Shown here: positions 15,827 to 24,509 of the stretch, piece after piece | Position numbering within the stretch: position 1 is the stretch's first letter | How the letters are laid out: the number at the start of each line of letters is the position of its first letter | DNA from: Desulfurobacteriaceae bacterium | GTDB lineage: Bacteria > Aquificota > Aquificia > Desulfurobacteriales > Desulfurobacteriaceae | NCBI GenBank assembly: GCA_027063785.1 | Contig: JAMORC010000023.1 | Span: 1 to 37,756, forward strand | Direction of reading: 5' to 3' | DNA length: 37,756 nt | Position numbers and translations under genes: made by a program | Notes under the pieces: model-generated | Database searches by the model: none | What the model was told of the DNA's origin: nothing | What the model saw: only the letters and a program-made list of their open reading frames with translations

Positions 15827-17023
15827 GTGGACGTATCCGTTGACATATCAAACTCAGGGATAAAACGGGAAGAAATTGAAAGAATTCTCGAACAAGCCGA
15901 AATTCGCACCCCGTCTCCCGAAGAGATGCCTTTTTTAAGGCTAACGGAAGAAAAAAAGATAAGCAGACTCAGAGAAATAGCCGGGAGTCTGAAGGAAAAA
16001 AGCGAGAACTTAATCGTCGTCGGAATGGGCGGTTCTTCTCTTGGAATAAAGGCCTTAAGAGAAGCCCTCGGAAAGGGAAACGGAGAACTGATTATCCTCG
16101 ACAACGTCGATCCCACTTTCCTCAGCAGGACTCTGGAAAAAATAGATTTGAAAAGATGCTCATTTGCATTTATCAGCAAATCGGGAAAAACCTTAGAGAC
16201 AGTAACAATCATGAACTTACTGATAAGCATCCTCAAAAAGGCAGGTACAGAACTTAAAGGAAGGACCGTTTTTATAGGAAACCGGGGAAACGCATTTGAA
16301 GAAATCGCTAAAAAGGAAAGTTGCCCATTTATTACCGTGCCGGAAGAAGTTGGAGGAAGGTTCTCAATATTTACTGCTGTCGGTGTATTTCCATCTCTCT
16401 TTGCTGGTTACGACGTTGACTCTCTCTTCAAAGGGGCAAGGAAGGCTGTTGAAGAGTGGAGGTTAGCCGGAAAATTAGCAGCAGTCAAGTTTATTCACTA
16501 CCTAAGGGGACGGAACATCTCCGTAATGATGCCCTATTCAAGTCTTTTGAGGGAATTCACCGAATGGTATGCACAGCTCTGGGGAGAATCCCTCGGAAAG
16601 GAAAGAAAGGGACAAACCCCCATGAAAGCAATAGGGACTTCATCTCAACACTCTGTTCTCCAACTCTTCCTCGACGGCCCGGACGACAAAATCTACCAGC
16701 TGTTTAAAATCAAAAACTACAGGAATGACGTAAATCTCCCGGCAAAGAGCGTGATACTCCCGTTCCTCTCGGAAAAAAAGCTGTCAGAGGTAATTCATGC
16801 CGAGTTTGAAGGGACAGTGGCTGCCTTAAAGGAAAGGAAAAGGCCCCTCATTACTTTTGAACTGGAAGAAATATCCGAAGAAACACTCGGTTACCTGTTT
16901 ATGCTTTACATGATTGCAACGGTTATTACGGGGAAACTTATGAAAGTCAATCCTTACGGACAGCCGGCAGTCGAATTGGGAAAAAGGGTTGCAACCGCAA
17001 TTTTAGAAGGACAGCGTACTTAG
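15827..17023 (+). CDS. pgi: Glucose-6-phosphate isomerase
   Basis: Interconverts glucose 6-phosphate and fructose 6-phosphate. The 398-aa protein is at the short end for the family but complete. GMGGSSLG (66-73) and SKSGKTLET (117-125) form the sugar-phosphate SIS domains. GTSSQHSVLQ supplies the catalytic-region His, and the signature VNPYGQPAVELGK closes the protein. The GTG start uses a GGAGG located in the last codons of ppsA. The pair ppsA-pgi fits a gluconeogenic unit. Confidence 0.95.
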   Translation: MDVSVDISNSGIKREEIERILEQAEIRTPSPEEMPFLRLTEEKKISRLREIAGSLKEKSENLIVVGMGGSSLGIKALREALGKGNGELIILDNVDPTFLSRTLEKIDLKRCSFAFISKSGKTLETVTIMNLLISILKKAGTELKGRTVFIGNRGNAFEEIAKKESCPFITVPEEVGGRFSIFTAVGVFPSLFAGYDVDSLFKGARKAVEEWRLAGKLAAVKFIHYLRGRNISVMMPYSSLLREFTEWYAQLWGESLGKERKGQTPMKAIGTSSQHSVLQLFLDGPDDKIYQLFKIKNYRNDVNLPAKSVILPFLSEKKLSEVIHAEFEGTVAALKERKRPLITFELEEISEETLGYLFMLYMIATVITGKLMKVNPYGQPAVELGKRVATAILEGQRT

Positions 17024-17062
17024 AATAAGTAAAATTTTCCAAACACCAAATCGGAGGGAAAA

Positions 17063-17989
17063 ATGGCCGTCGGTTTCATATTTCCCGGTCAGGGTTCTCA
17101 ATATTCCGGAATGGGAAAGGAGCTTCTTGAGGCTTTTCCGACAGCAAGAGAAGTTTTTGAGGAAGCATCCGAAGGGGCTAAGGTTGACCTCAAAAAGCTC
17201 TGTTTTGAGTCATCGGAAGAGGAATTAACTCTGACCTACAATGCCCAACCTGCAATATTTACTGTAAGCATGGCCATCCTTAAGGTCCTGAGGGAAAACG
17301 GATTTAAGGAAGAACCGGTAGTCGTTGCGGGTCACTCCCTCGGCGAGTTCTCAGCGGCAGGAGCAGCCGGGGTTTTCTCCGTTGCAGAGGGCGCTTTCCT
17401 TGTGAGAAAGAGGGGAGAATTCATGCAGGAAGCAGTTCCGGCGGGAGTTGGAGGAATGACAGCGGTAATCGGCCTTCCCGCAGAGAAAATTGAAGAAGTG
17501 CTTGCTGAAGTTAAATCCGGATTTGTTCAAGTTGCCAATTTTAACAGCCCAGAACAAACAGTGATATCTGGAGAACTGAAAGGACTGGAAGAGGCCGAGA
17601 AAAAACTAAAAGCGGCCGGTGCAAAAAGGATCGTGAGGCTCTCCGTTTCGGCGCCTTTCCACTCCAAACTCATGAAACCGGCAGCGGAAAGGCTCAGGGA
17701 ACTCATGGAAGGGATGGATTTTTGTAGAGCATCCGTACCGATACTCAACAATGCAGATGTAAAGCTGATTAAAGAACCTATTGAGATAAAGGACTCTTTT
17801 TACAGACAGGTCTTCTCAGCCGTAAGGTGGGTTGAAGACGTTTTAAAGATGAAGGAAATGGGAATAGATACGCTCTACGAAATTGGGCCAAAAAACGTTT
17901 TAAGAGGTCTTATAAGGAAAATAGACCGGGGTATAAAAGTTGTTAACATTGAAAAACCGAAAGACATTGAAAAAATTCTGGATAGATAA
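17063..17989 (+). CDS. fabD: Malonyl-CoA:acyl carrier protein transacylase
   Basis: Loads malonyl groups onto ACP for fatty-acid synthesis. The 308-aa protein has GQGSQ (9-13), the GHSLGE nucleophile elbow with S92, the conserved Arg region (LVRKRGEFMQEA) and the catalytic His in SAPFHSKLM (H200). Length and motif order are standard. GGAGG lies 5 nt upstream of its ATG. The stop is immediately followed by the nrdJ start, so the two are expected to be cotranscribed despite unrelated roles. Confidence 0.96.
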   Translation: MAVGFIFPGQGSQYSGMGKELLEAFPTAREVFEEASEGAKVDLKKLCFESSEEELTLTYNAQPAIFTVSMAILKVLRENGFKEEPVVVAGHSLGEFSAAGAAGVFSVAEGAFLVRKRGEFMQEAVPAGVGGMTAVIGLPAEKIEEVLAEVKSGFVQVANFNSPEQTVISGELKGLEEAEKKLKAAGAKRIVRLSVSAPFHSKLMKPAAERLRELMEGMDFCRASVPILNNADVKLIKEPIEIKDSFYRQVFSAVRWVEDVLKMKEMGIDTLYEIGPKNVLRGLIRKIDRGIKVVNIEKPKDIEKILDR

Positions 17990-19702
17990 ATGGGAAAACC
18001 CGAGCTTACAGATACTGCACTGGAAATATTAAAAGCCCGGTACTTGAAGCCTGGAGAAACTCCGGTAGAACTCTTTGAAAGAGTTGCAAGAGCTGTTTCA
18101 GAAGCAGAACTCTTCTACGGCTCAACCTCAAAAGCTAGGTACTGGGAAGAACGATTCCTGGAAATTATGCTGAACCTCGAATTTCTTCCGAACTCCCCGA
18201 CCCTCATGAATGCCGGAACGGAACTTGGACAGCTTGCCGCCTGTTTCGTGCTGCCCGTTGAAGATTCAATAGAGGAAATCTTTGATTCAGTATCCCTAAT
18301 GGCAAAGATTCAGAAAACGGGAGGAGGAACCGGATTTTCTTTTTCGAAGCTGAGGCCGGAAGGGGATATCGTAAGGACAACCAACGGCAAAGCCAGCGGT
18401 CCCGTCTCTTTTATGAGAGTTTTTGACTGCACAACAGATGCCATAAAGCAGGGAGGGAAGAGGAGAGGCGCAAATATGGGAGTCCTCTCCATCCACCACC
18501 CCGATGTGGAGAAATTCATAACATGCAAAAGGGATAAACGCAGTTTCAAAAACTTTAACATATCCGTAGCTGCAACTGATGTTTTTTTCGATGCCCTTGA
18601 AAAGGGAGATGAAATAGAACTCATAAATCCCAGGGACGGAAAGGTCTGGAAAAGAGTAAAGGCAGAAATCCTATTTAACCTCATTGCCGAATCGGCCTGG
18701 GATTCGGGAGATCCCGGAATCCTATATATTGATGAAATAAACCGCCACAACCCCACTCCTGAAATCGGCAGAATAGAAGCAACAAACCCGTGTGGAGAAG
18801 TTCCCCTCCTTCCCTACGAGGAGTGTAACCTCGGCTCGATAAACCTCACCAAAGTGGTAGAAAGAGAAAGAATCAACTGGAAAAAACTGGCAGAACTAGT
18901 AGAAGTAGCAGTAAGATTCCTTGATTGCGTCATAGACGTCAACAAATACCCGGACGAAAGAATCGAGAGAATGGCAAAGGGAAACAGGAAAATAGGCCTC
19001 GGTATCATGGGATGGGCAGAAATGCTTATAATGCTTAAGATTCCTTACAATTCAAAAGAGGCATTAAAACTTGCAGACAGGTTGATGGGCTTTATCAATA
19101 AAAAAGCATTCGAAACATCCGTAAAACTTGCGGACGAAAAAGGCAGTTTCCCCAATATAGACAGGAGCATATACAGGGGGAAAAAGCTCAGGAACGCCAC
19201 GAGGACGAGCATCGCTCCCACCGGAACAATAAGCATGATAGCCGGAACTACCCCCAGCATAGAACCCCTTTTTGCAGTAGCTTATGTTAAAAGAGTTTTA
19301 GAGAGTAAAGAAATTGTCCAGATAGATCCCCTTTTCCTGAAGTATGCAGGTAGAAATCTTTCACAGGAAGAAGTGGAAGAAGCTATTAAAGCAGGAAGCA
19401 TTCAAGGTATAGAAGGCATTCCGGATGAAATTAAAAAGCTTTTCATCACAGCCCTGGATATAGAACCGGAGTGGCATGTTAAAATGCAGGCAGCATTTCA
19501 AAAGCACGTTGACAACGCCGTTTCAAAAACGGTAAATATGAGGAAGGAGAAAAGTGTAGAAGACGTCAAAAACGTTTTTCTCCTTGGAAGGAAGTTAAAA
19601 TTAAAAGGGCTTACTGTATTTAGGGAAGGCTCAAAGGAGGGAGTTATAAGATTCGGCCTTAAAAAGGAAAGGCCAACGTGTGAATGTAACTTTAACTTTT
19701 AG
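17990..19702 (+). CDS. nrdJ: Adenosylcobalamin-dependent (class II) ribonucleoside-diphosphate reductase
   Basis: Makes deoxyribonucleotides with a B12-generated thiyl radical and needs no oxygen. The 570-aa protein contains the active-site triad N266-C268-E270 (NPCGE). The redox pair is C85 (AACFVLP) and C279 (EECNLGS); C268 and C279 are 11 residues apart, as in class II enzymes. TGGGTGFSFS and RTSIAPTGTIS are further family motifs. The C-terminus ends in a CEC motif likely to serve as the mobile dithiol. No N-terminal ATP-cone is seen. No small subunit or NrdD is nearby. The ATG follows the fabD stop with no gap and only a weak GGAT ribosome site, suggesting coupling. Confidence 0.94.
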   Translation: MGKPELTDTALEILKARYLKPGETPVELFERVARAVSEAELFYGSTSKARYWEERFLEIMLNLEFLPNSPTLMNAGTELGQLAACFVLPVEDSIEEIFDSVSLMAKIQKTGGGTGFSFSKLRPEGDIVRTTNGKASGPVSFMRVFDCTTDAIKQGGKRRGANMGVLSIHHPDVEKFITCKRDKRSFKNFNISVAATDVFFDALEKGDEIELINPRDGKVWKRVKAEILFNLIAESAWDSGDPGILYIDEINRHNPTPEIGRIEATNPCGEVPLLPYEECNLGSINLTKVVERERINWKKLAELVEVAVRFLDCVIDVNKYPDERIERMAKGNRKIGLGIMGWAEMLIMLKIPYNSKEALKLADRLMGFINKKAFETSVKLADEKGSFPNIDRSIYRGKKLRNATRTSIAPTGTISMIAGTTPSIEPLFAVAYVKRVLESKEIVQIDPLFLKYAGRNLSQEEVEEAIKAGSIQGIEGIPDEIKKLFITALDIEPEWHVKMQAAFQKHVDNAVSKTVNMRKEKSVEDVKNVFLLGRKLKLKGLTVFREGSKEGVIRFGLKKERPTCECNFNF

Positions 19703-19712
19703 GAGCGGGAAC

Positions 19713-21335
19713 ATGGCAGCGGTTTTCAGGTTAGTTCTCTTAGCAATTCTCTTCGCATTTTCATGTGGCGGAGGGGGTGGAAGCAGTTCCAACAGTTATT
19801 CCGTTAGCGGTCGGTTTCTTGCAAGCTACGTAAAAGGATTAAAAGTGTGTATTTCGGGGACAAACGAGTGCTACTTCACCGACAACAGAGGAGAATTTCA
19901 CCTGGTTTCAGACATTCCGAACCCGGAACTAACGTTTTCGGTATCGGAACTGGAAATCGGGAGCTATAAACTGAAATATAACGGGGAAATAGTTACCCCC
20001 TTTAAGCTGGCCGGGGGAGACATAAAGGCAGGGGAAATAGTCGGAAAGGTAATTCACGCTATCGGTGGAGACATCAATGGAACAGCCGAAGTAGTAGATT
20101 TAACAGATGTTTACGCAGAACCGGAAGAAGAAATCGGAAACCTTGTAGATACAGTGAGGTCAAACAAAGCAATCAATATAGAAATAACCGGAGGAACCGT
20201 AAAAATTGATCCTTCAAACGGAACAGTTGAGGTATGTTCCGGTGGTTCATGCAAAGAAGTTAATTATAGACAGTGGCTTATACTGATATATATGAACGGA
20301 GATAACAGTCTGGATTCCTACATAGATAAAGACATAGAGGAAATCAATAGTGCAGCTATCCCACCAACAGTAAAAATCGTGGCTTTCGTTGATAGAAAAG
20401 GCAATTCCGGCGGGGAGGTTTGGGAAACAGATTCAAGTGGAAAACTCCTTAAAGTAAAAACAACAGAAGAACCAAATATGGGTAATCCTGAAACACTTGA
20501 AAGCTTCCTAAAAGAATACCTGGAAAAATATCCCTCTGCTTATACAGCACTTATATTCTGGAACCACGGAACCGGATGGAGGATAAGCAGAAGTTCATCT
20601 GTTGACGAGTATCCCGAAGATCGGCTTTTTATGTATGAAACAAAGGAAGCTCTTCAAAACGTCGGACACAAATTCGATGTAATAGGATTTGATGAGTGTC
20701 TTATGGGAATGGTAGAAGTTTTCTACGATTTACTTAACCACTATGATTACATAGCGGGGTCAGAATACTATGAACCGGGAGACGGCTGGAGGTACGACAT
20801 CCTGCTCTCAAAGTTTAAAGATAACCCAATTCCTTCTCCAAAAACTTTTGCTACGTGGATAGTCGACGCCTACGGAGAAGCATACAAAGATTCCAGCTCA
20901 CCGGCAACGATGATAGCAATGTCAGAAAATGAAACGAAAGAATTAGTAAGTGCAATAAATACACTGTCCCGACAGCTTAACAACGATACATTCGATGACT
21001 TTTATCAAGCAAGAAACAGCACAAAAACCGTAACTGGCGACAGTTATAACCACGTTGATCTCTATACTTTGGCAGAAAAATTATCATCTTACAGCGGGGC
21101 TGAAGAAATCCTGCAAGTAATTGAAAACAGCCATAAGGTTACTTTAAACACGTCCAACTTAAAAGGCATATCCATCTACTACCCGAAGACAAAAGACGAT
21201 GCCGGAGATGAACTTAACTGCTATTTAATGGCATCCCCGGGCAGTTGCGCTGGAGAAAGCGATTACTACAACCCCTTCGCATCAACAGAATGGGACGACT
21301 TCCTTAAAACTTTCTACCAACTGGAGGAACGGTGA
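19713..21335 (+). CDS. Clostripain-like (C11) cysteine peptidase, probable lipoprotein
   Basis: A 540-aa exported protein. The N-terminal hydrophobic signal ends in FAFSC followed by GGGGG-SSS, a lipoprotein-like linker with C18 as probable lipidation site, although the lipobox is not perfect. Residues ~30-180 form a beta-rich region of unknown role with several Cys. From ~187 the C11 peptidase core begins (WLILIYMNGDNSLDSY). The catalytic His is in FWNHGTGW (H285) and the catalytic Cys in GFDECLMG (C329). ATG 19713 is chosen over a GTG at 19680 because AGGAG lies 7 nt upstream. Substrate unknown. It overlaps the next lipoprotein gene by 4 nt. Confidence 0.82.
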   Translation: MAAVFRLVLLAILFAFSCGGGGGSSSNSYSVSGRFLASYVKGLKVCISGTNECYFTDNRGEFHLVSDIPNPELTFSVSELEIGSYKLKYNGEIVTPFKLAGGDIKAGEIVGKVIHAIGGDINGTAEVVDLTDVYAEPEEEIGNLVDTVRSNKAINIEITGGTVKIDPSNGTVEVCSGGSCKEVNYRQWLILIYMNGDNSLDSYIDKDIEEINSAAIPPTVKIVAFVDRKGNSGGEVWETDSSGKLLKVKTTEEPNMGNPETLESFLKEYLEKYPSAYTALIFWNHGTGWRISRSSSVDEYPEDRLFMYETKEALQNVGHKFDVIGFDECLMGMVEVFYDLLNHYDYIAGSEYYEPGDGWRYDILLSKFKDNPIPSPKTFATWIVDAYGEAYKDSSSPATMIAMSENETKELVSAINTLSRQLNNDTFDDFYQARNSTKTVTGDSYNHVDLYTLAEKLSSYSGAEEILQVIENSHKVTLNTSNLKGISIYYPKTKDDAGDELNCYLMASPGSCAGESDYYNPFASTEWDDFLKTFYQLEER

Positions 21336-21703
21336 AAAGAATAATATCGGTTCTCTTTCTAATACTATCGGGCTGTAGTTCCGTCCAGATGAACGGTGAA
21401 ACAAGAATCAGAATTGAAAATATCAGCAGTATCCTAAATAATTGCAGCTCGTTAATCGGAAAAACGGTAACGGTAAAAGCAGAATACAAAGGCTGGGACT
21501 GTCCGTCAGGCTGTAAAAATCCCGGAATAACAAGATCCGACTCCTGTATAGTGGACAAAACCGGTTGCATATACTTAATGGGAACAGGGAAGCTTAACCC
21601 CATAATAGATAAAAACAAAATTTTTCTCTTTAGGGCCGAAGTAGAAACAACGAAAGACGGAACCTGTTACCTAAAGGTAGTCAAGTCTAATGAAGTTAGG
21701 TGA
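21332..21703 (+). CDS. Cys-rich small lipoprotein, OB-fold-like
   Basis: A 123-aa protein with a signal peptide and clear lipobox LSGC (C15), so it is exported and lipid-anchored. The mature part (IGKTVTVKAEYKGW... IYLMG...KIFLFRAEVE) has the alternating strand pattern of an OB fold. It carries six further Cys (C38, C57, C61, C72, C79, C112), probably disulfide- or metal-linked. I do not recognise the family. The GTG start has GGAGG 4 nt upstream and overlaps the peptidase stop by 4 nt, which makes a paired function with the C11 peptidase likely, though unproven. Its end overlaps thiL by 14 nt. Confidence 0.7.
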   Translation: MKRIISVLFLILSGCSSVQMNGETRIRIENISSILNNCSSLIGKTVTVKAEYKGWDCPSGCKNPGITRSDSCIVDKTGCIYLMGTGKLNPIIDKNKIFLFRAEVETTKDGTCYLKVVKSNEVR

Positions 21704-22646
21704 ATTTTCACTCATAGAGATACTGACCAAAAAGCTAAAAACCCTAAAAAAAGAGGTCGTCCTTTCAGTAGGAGATGACACAGCAGTTATAAAGAAAAAT
21801 AGCACTTTTCTCCTGCTGACCGTCGATGCCCTTGTAGAAAACAGCCACTTCCGGCGAGAATGGAAGAAAAAAATTAGAGAGCTTTACTACCTCTTGGGGA
21901 GGAAACTCCTTTCAATCTCACTCAGCGACATTGCTGCGATGGGAGGAGAGGCAAAGTACGCTCTCGTAACCTTGGGAGTTTCTGAAAGCTCCAAATTAGA
22001 AGATTTAGAAGCCTTATATAAAGGCTTATCTGACGCATCTGTGGAATATAACGTTGACGTGGTAGGAGGAGATACCGTCAGATCAAAAGGAGAATTTTTT
22101 GACCTCTTTCTATTAGGAGAAAGCCGGAAATTTATGAGAAGAAGCGAGGCAAAGCCAGGAGAACTCGTAGCTGTAACCGGAACTTTCGGAGACAGCAAAG
22201 CCGGATTAGAGTTAATCGAAAAAGGAAAGGAAATAAAGAGAAATTTTCTTATAAATAGATTTCTCAATCCGACTCCCCGTCTAAAAGAAGGAAAAGAAGC
22301 AGTAAGGATGGGCGTAAAATGCGGAACTGACGTTAGTGACGGGCTTATTTTTAATCTTTATACAATAGCAGAAAGCTCCAAGGTTAGTATATTTATCGAT
22401 TCAGGCAAGATTCCAATGTCGAAAGAACTGTTAAGTTTTTGCAAGGAAAGGAAGAGAAATCCTTTAGAGTACGCCCTATTCGGAGGAGAGGATTACGAAC
22501 TCATAATAACTTTTCCCAACGACATAGAAAAGGAAATCACAGCACTGGGCTTTAAGGTAATAGGAGAAGCAGGTAAAGGATCTGGTGTTTTTCTTGATGG
22601 AAAACTTATTCCTAAAAAAGGATTCGATCACTTCAGGAGGGAATAG
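21690..22646 (+). CDS. thiL: Thiamine-monophosphate kinase
   Basis: Phosphorylates thiamine monophosphate to the active cofactor TPP. The 318-aa protein has the ThiL/PurM fold motifs: GDDTAVI near the N-terminus, a TVDALVENSHF metal-binding segment, LSDIAAMGGEA, VVGGDTVRS, GTDVSDGL and FGGEDYELI. Order and length are typical. The ATG overlaps the preceding lipoprotein gene by 14 nt and no strong ribosome site is visible, so translation is probably coupled. The thiL-uppP junction overlaps by one base. Confidence 0.95.
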   Translation: MKLGEFSLIEILTKKLKTLKKEVVLSVGDDTAVIKKNSTFLLLTVDALVENSHFRREWKKKIRELYYLLGRKLLSISLSDIAAMGGEAKYALVTLGVSESSKLEDLEALYKGLSDASVEYNVDVVGGDTVRSKGEFFDLFLLGESRKFMRRSEAKPGELVAVTGTFGDSKAGLELIEKGKEIKRNFLINRFLNPTPRLKEGKEAVRMGVKCGTDVSDGLIFNLYTIAESSKVSIFIDSGKIPMSKELLSFCKERKRNPLEYALFGGEDYELIITFPNDIEKEITALGFKVIGEAGKGSGVFLDGKLIPKKGFDHFRRE

Positions 22647-23410
22647 TGAACCTGTTTGATTCGGTAATACTCGGAGCTGTCGAAGGCATAACAGAATTTC
22701 TACCCATATCATCAACCGGACATATGATACTCGTTTCCCACTTGCTTGGTTTAAAACAGACCGCTTTCGAAAAAACTTTTGAAATAGCGATCCAGCTGGG
22801 AGCAATACTGGCAGTAGTTTTCCTTTACAGGGAAAAGCTGACCCACAGTTTGGAACTTTGGAAAAGACTTACAGCGGCATTTATTCCCACGGGAATCTTA
22901 GGACTGCTGCTTCACGGATATGTTGAAAGACTCTTTAATCCCTATGTCGTAAGCGGAGCTTTAATTGTATGGGGTTTTATCTTCATCCTTGTTGAACTGC
23001 TTTACAAAGAAAAAGATCACCATTTAGAGAAACCGGAAGAACTCAGTTATACCAAAGCCGTGGCAATAGGGATCTTCCAGTCATTGGCAATGGTTCCCGG
23101 AACATCCCGTTCCGGAGCAACTATTGTAGGAGGACTGCTACTCGGAATGAAAAGAAGTGCGGCTACCGAGTTCTCCTTCCTGCTGGCAGTCCCGACTATG
23201 TTTGCTGCAACTGGCTTTGAGCTTATCAAGAACTTCCAGGAAATAAACCTCGCAAATGCCACTATACTCACGACAGGATTCCTAACGGCCTTTATTTTCG
23301 CCTTTCTGTCAGTTAAATGGCTCTTATCCTACGTAAGAAAGCACACGTTTATCCCATTCGGGATATACAGGATAGTAGTCGGAAGCCTTTTCCTGCTTAC
23401 CGTGCTATAA
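22646..23410 (+). CDS. uppP: Undecaprenyl-diphosphatase
   Basis: An integral membrane phosphatase that recycles undecaprenyl diphosphate for cell-wall synthesis; overexpression classically gives bacitracin resistance (BacA). The 254-aa protein has the two diagnostic motifs EGITEFLPISSTGH (13-26) and PGTSRSGAT (near residue 152) and about seven hydrophobic helices. The GTG start has AGGAGG 5 nt upstream and overlaps the thiL stop by one base. It is not in the cell-wall cluster at the left of the window but would serve the same pathway. Confidence 0.97.
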   Translation: MNLFDSVILGAVEGITEFLPISSTGHMILVSHLLGLKQTAFEKTFEIAIQLGAILAVVFLYREKLTHSLELWKRLTAAFIPTGILGLLLHGYVERLFNPYVVSGALIVWGFIFILVELLYKEKDHHLEKPEELSYTKAVAIGIFQSLAMVPGTSRSGATIVGGLLLGMKRSAATEFSFLLAVPTMFAATGFELIKNFQEINLANATILTTGFLTAFIFAFLSVKWLLSYVRKHTFIPFGIYRIVVGSLFLLTVL

Positions 23411-23427
23411 TTGCATGGGAGGTAAAA

Positions 23428-24507
23428 ATGGCCGTAAGCATAACGGATCTGCTTAAAGAAGTAATAGAAAGAGGAGCTTCCGACCTCCACCTGGCTCCCG
23501 GAAGCCCTCCCAGGCTGAGATTGGTCGGAGAGCTAATACCCCTAACCGAATACGGTGTTCTAACTCCCTCCGACACAAAAAGGCTAATTTACAGCGTTCT
23601 TACCGACATACAAAAGAAGCGCCTCGAAGAAGACCTGGAGTTGGACTTCTCTTTCGGCATAAAGGGCATTGCAAGGTTCAGGGGAAATGCGTACTTTCAA
23701 AGGGGTACCCTTGCTGCGGCATTCAGGTTGATTCCCTTCGACATTCCGGAATTTAAGAGTCTGGGTCTCCCTTCTGTAATAGAAACTTTCGCCCATAAGG
23801 ATAAAGGCCTAATCTTGGTTACCGGACCTACCGGTTCGGGAAAGTCCACCACCCTTGCTTCTCTGATAAACATCATAAACCATACATATCACTACCACAT
23901 AATAACCATTGAAGATCCCATAGAATTCATTTATGACCACGATAAGTGCCTTGTAACGCAAAGAGAGCTGGGAAGTGATACCAAAAGCTTTGCAAGGGCG
24001 CTCAGGGCAGCGCTCAGGGAGGATCCCGACGTTATACTGGTAGGAGAGATGAGGGATCCCGAAACGATTGAAGCGGCTCTTACTGCCGCAGAAACGGGTC
24101 ACCTTGTCTTCTCCACACTACACACAAATTCCGCAGTGGAAACAATAAACCGTATCGTCGACGTGTTCCCTGCGGAGAAGCAGGCCCAAATAAGGACTCA
24201 GCTTTCCTTTGTATTGATAGGTACGGTAGCCCAAAAACTGCTCAAGCGCAAGGACGGAAGGGGAAGGGTTGCTGCAGTGGAAGTCTTTATACCAACTCCG
24301 GCTATCAGAAACCTCATCAGGGAAAACAAGCTCCACCAAATCTACTCCATGATGCAGACCGGTCAATCGCAAACAGGAATGGTAACGATGAACCAAAGCC
24401 TGGCGAAGCTCTACGTAGAAGGTAAAATAGATCTAGAAGAAGCAAAACGAGTATCACCCGATACAAAAGAGTTAGAATCCTTGATTAGATCCTTCTCCAA
24501 AGGTTAG
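23428..24507 (+). CDS. pilT: Type IV pilus retraction ATPase PilT
   Basis: A hexameric ATPase that depolymerises type IV pili, driving twitching motility or DNA uptake. The 359-aa protein has Walker A GPTGSGKS (133-140), an Asp-box region (IITIEDPIEF), Walker B ILVGEMRD (203-210) and the His box TGHLVFSTLHTN. The AIRNLIRE motif diagnostic of PilT rather than PilB is present. ATG 23428 is chosen because GGGAGG precedes it; a longer in-frame reading overlapping uppP has no such support. pilC follows after 2 nt. Confidence 0.95.
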   Translation: MAVSITDLLKEVIERGASDLHLAPGSPPRLRLVGELIPLTEYGVLTPSDTKRLIYSVLTDIQKKRLEEDLELDFSFGIKGIARFRGNAYFQRGTLAAAFRLIPFDIPEFKSLGLPSVIETFAHKDKGLILVTGPTGSGKSTTLASLINIINHTYHYHIITIEDPIEFIYDHDKCLVTQRELGSDTKSFARALRAALREDPDVILVGEMRDPETIEAALTAAETGHLVFSTLHTNSAVETINRIVDVFPAEKQAQIRTQLSFVLIGTVAQKLLKRKDGRGRVAAVEVFIPTPAIRNLIRENKLHQIYSMMQTGQSQTGMVTMNQSLAKLYVEGKIDLEEAKRVSPDTKELESLIRSFSKG

Positions 24508-24509
24508 AA

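Noticed and set aside
18310-18756. Minus-strand 148-codon open frame inside nrdJ
   Set aside because: It is opposite conserved reductase sequence, without a ribosome site or recognisable protein features.
19680-19712. Longer start (GTG) for the C11 peptidase overlapping nrdJ
   Set aside because: It would add residues ahead of the signal peptide; ATG 19713 has AGGAG and gives a proper export signal.
23317-23427. Longer N-terminus for PilT overlapping uppP
   Set aside because: No ribosome site; ATG 23428 has GGGAGG and begins where PilT proteins normally begin.
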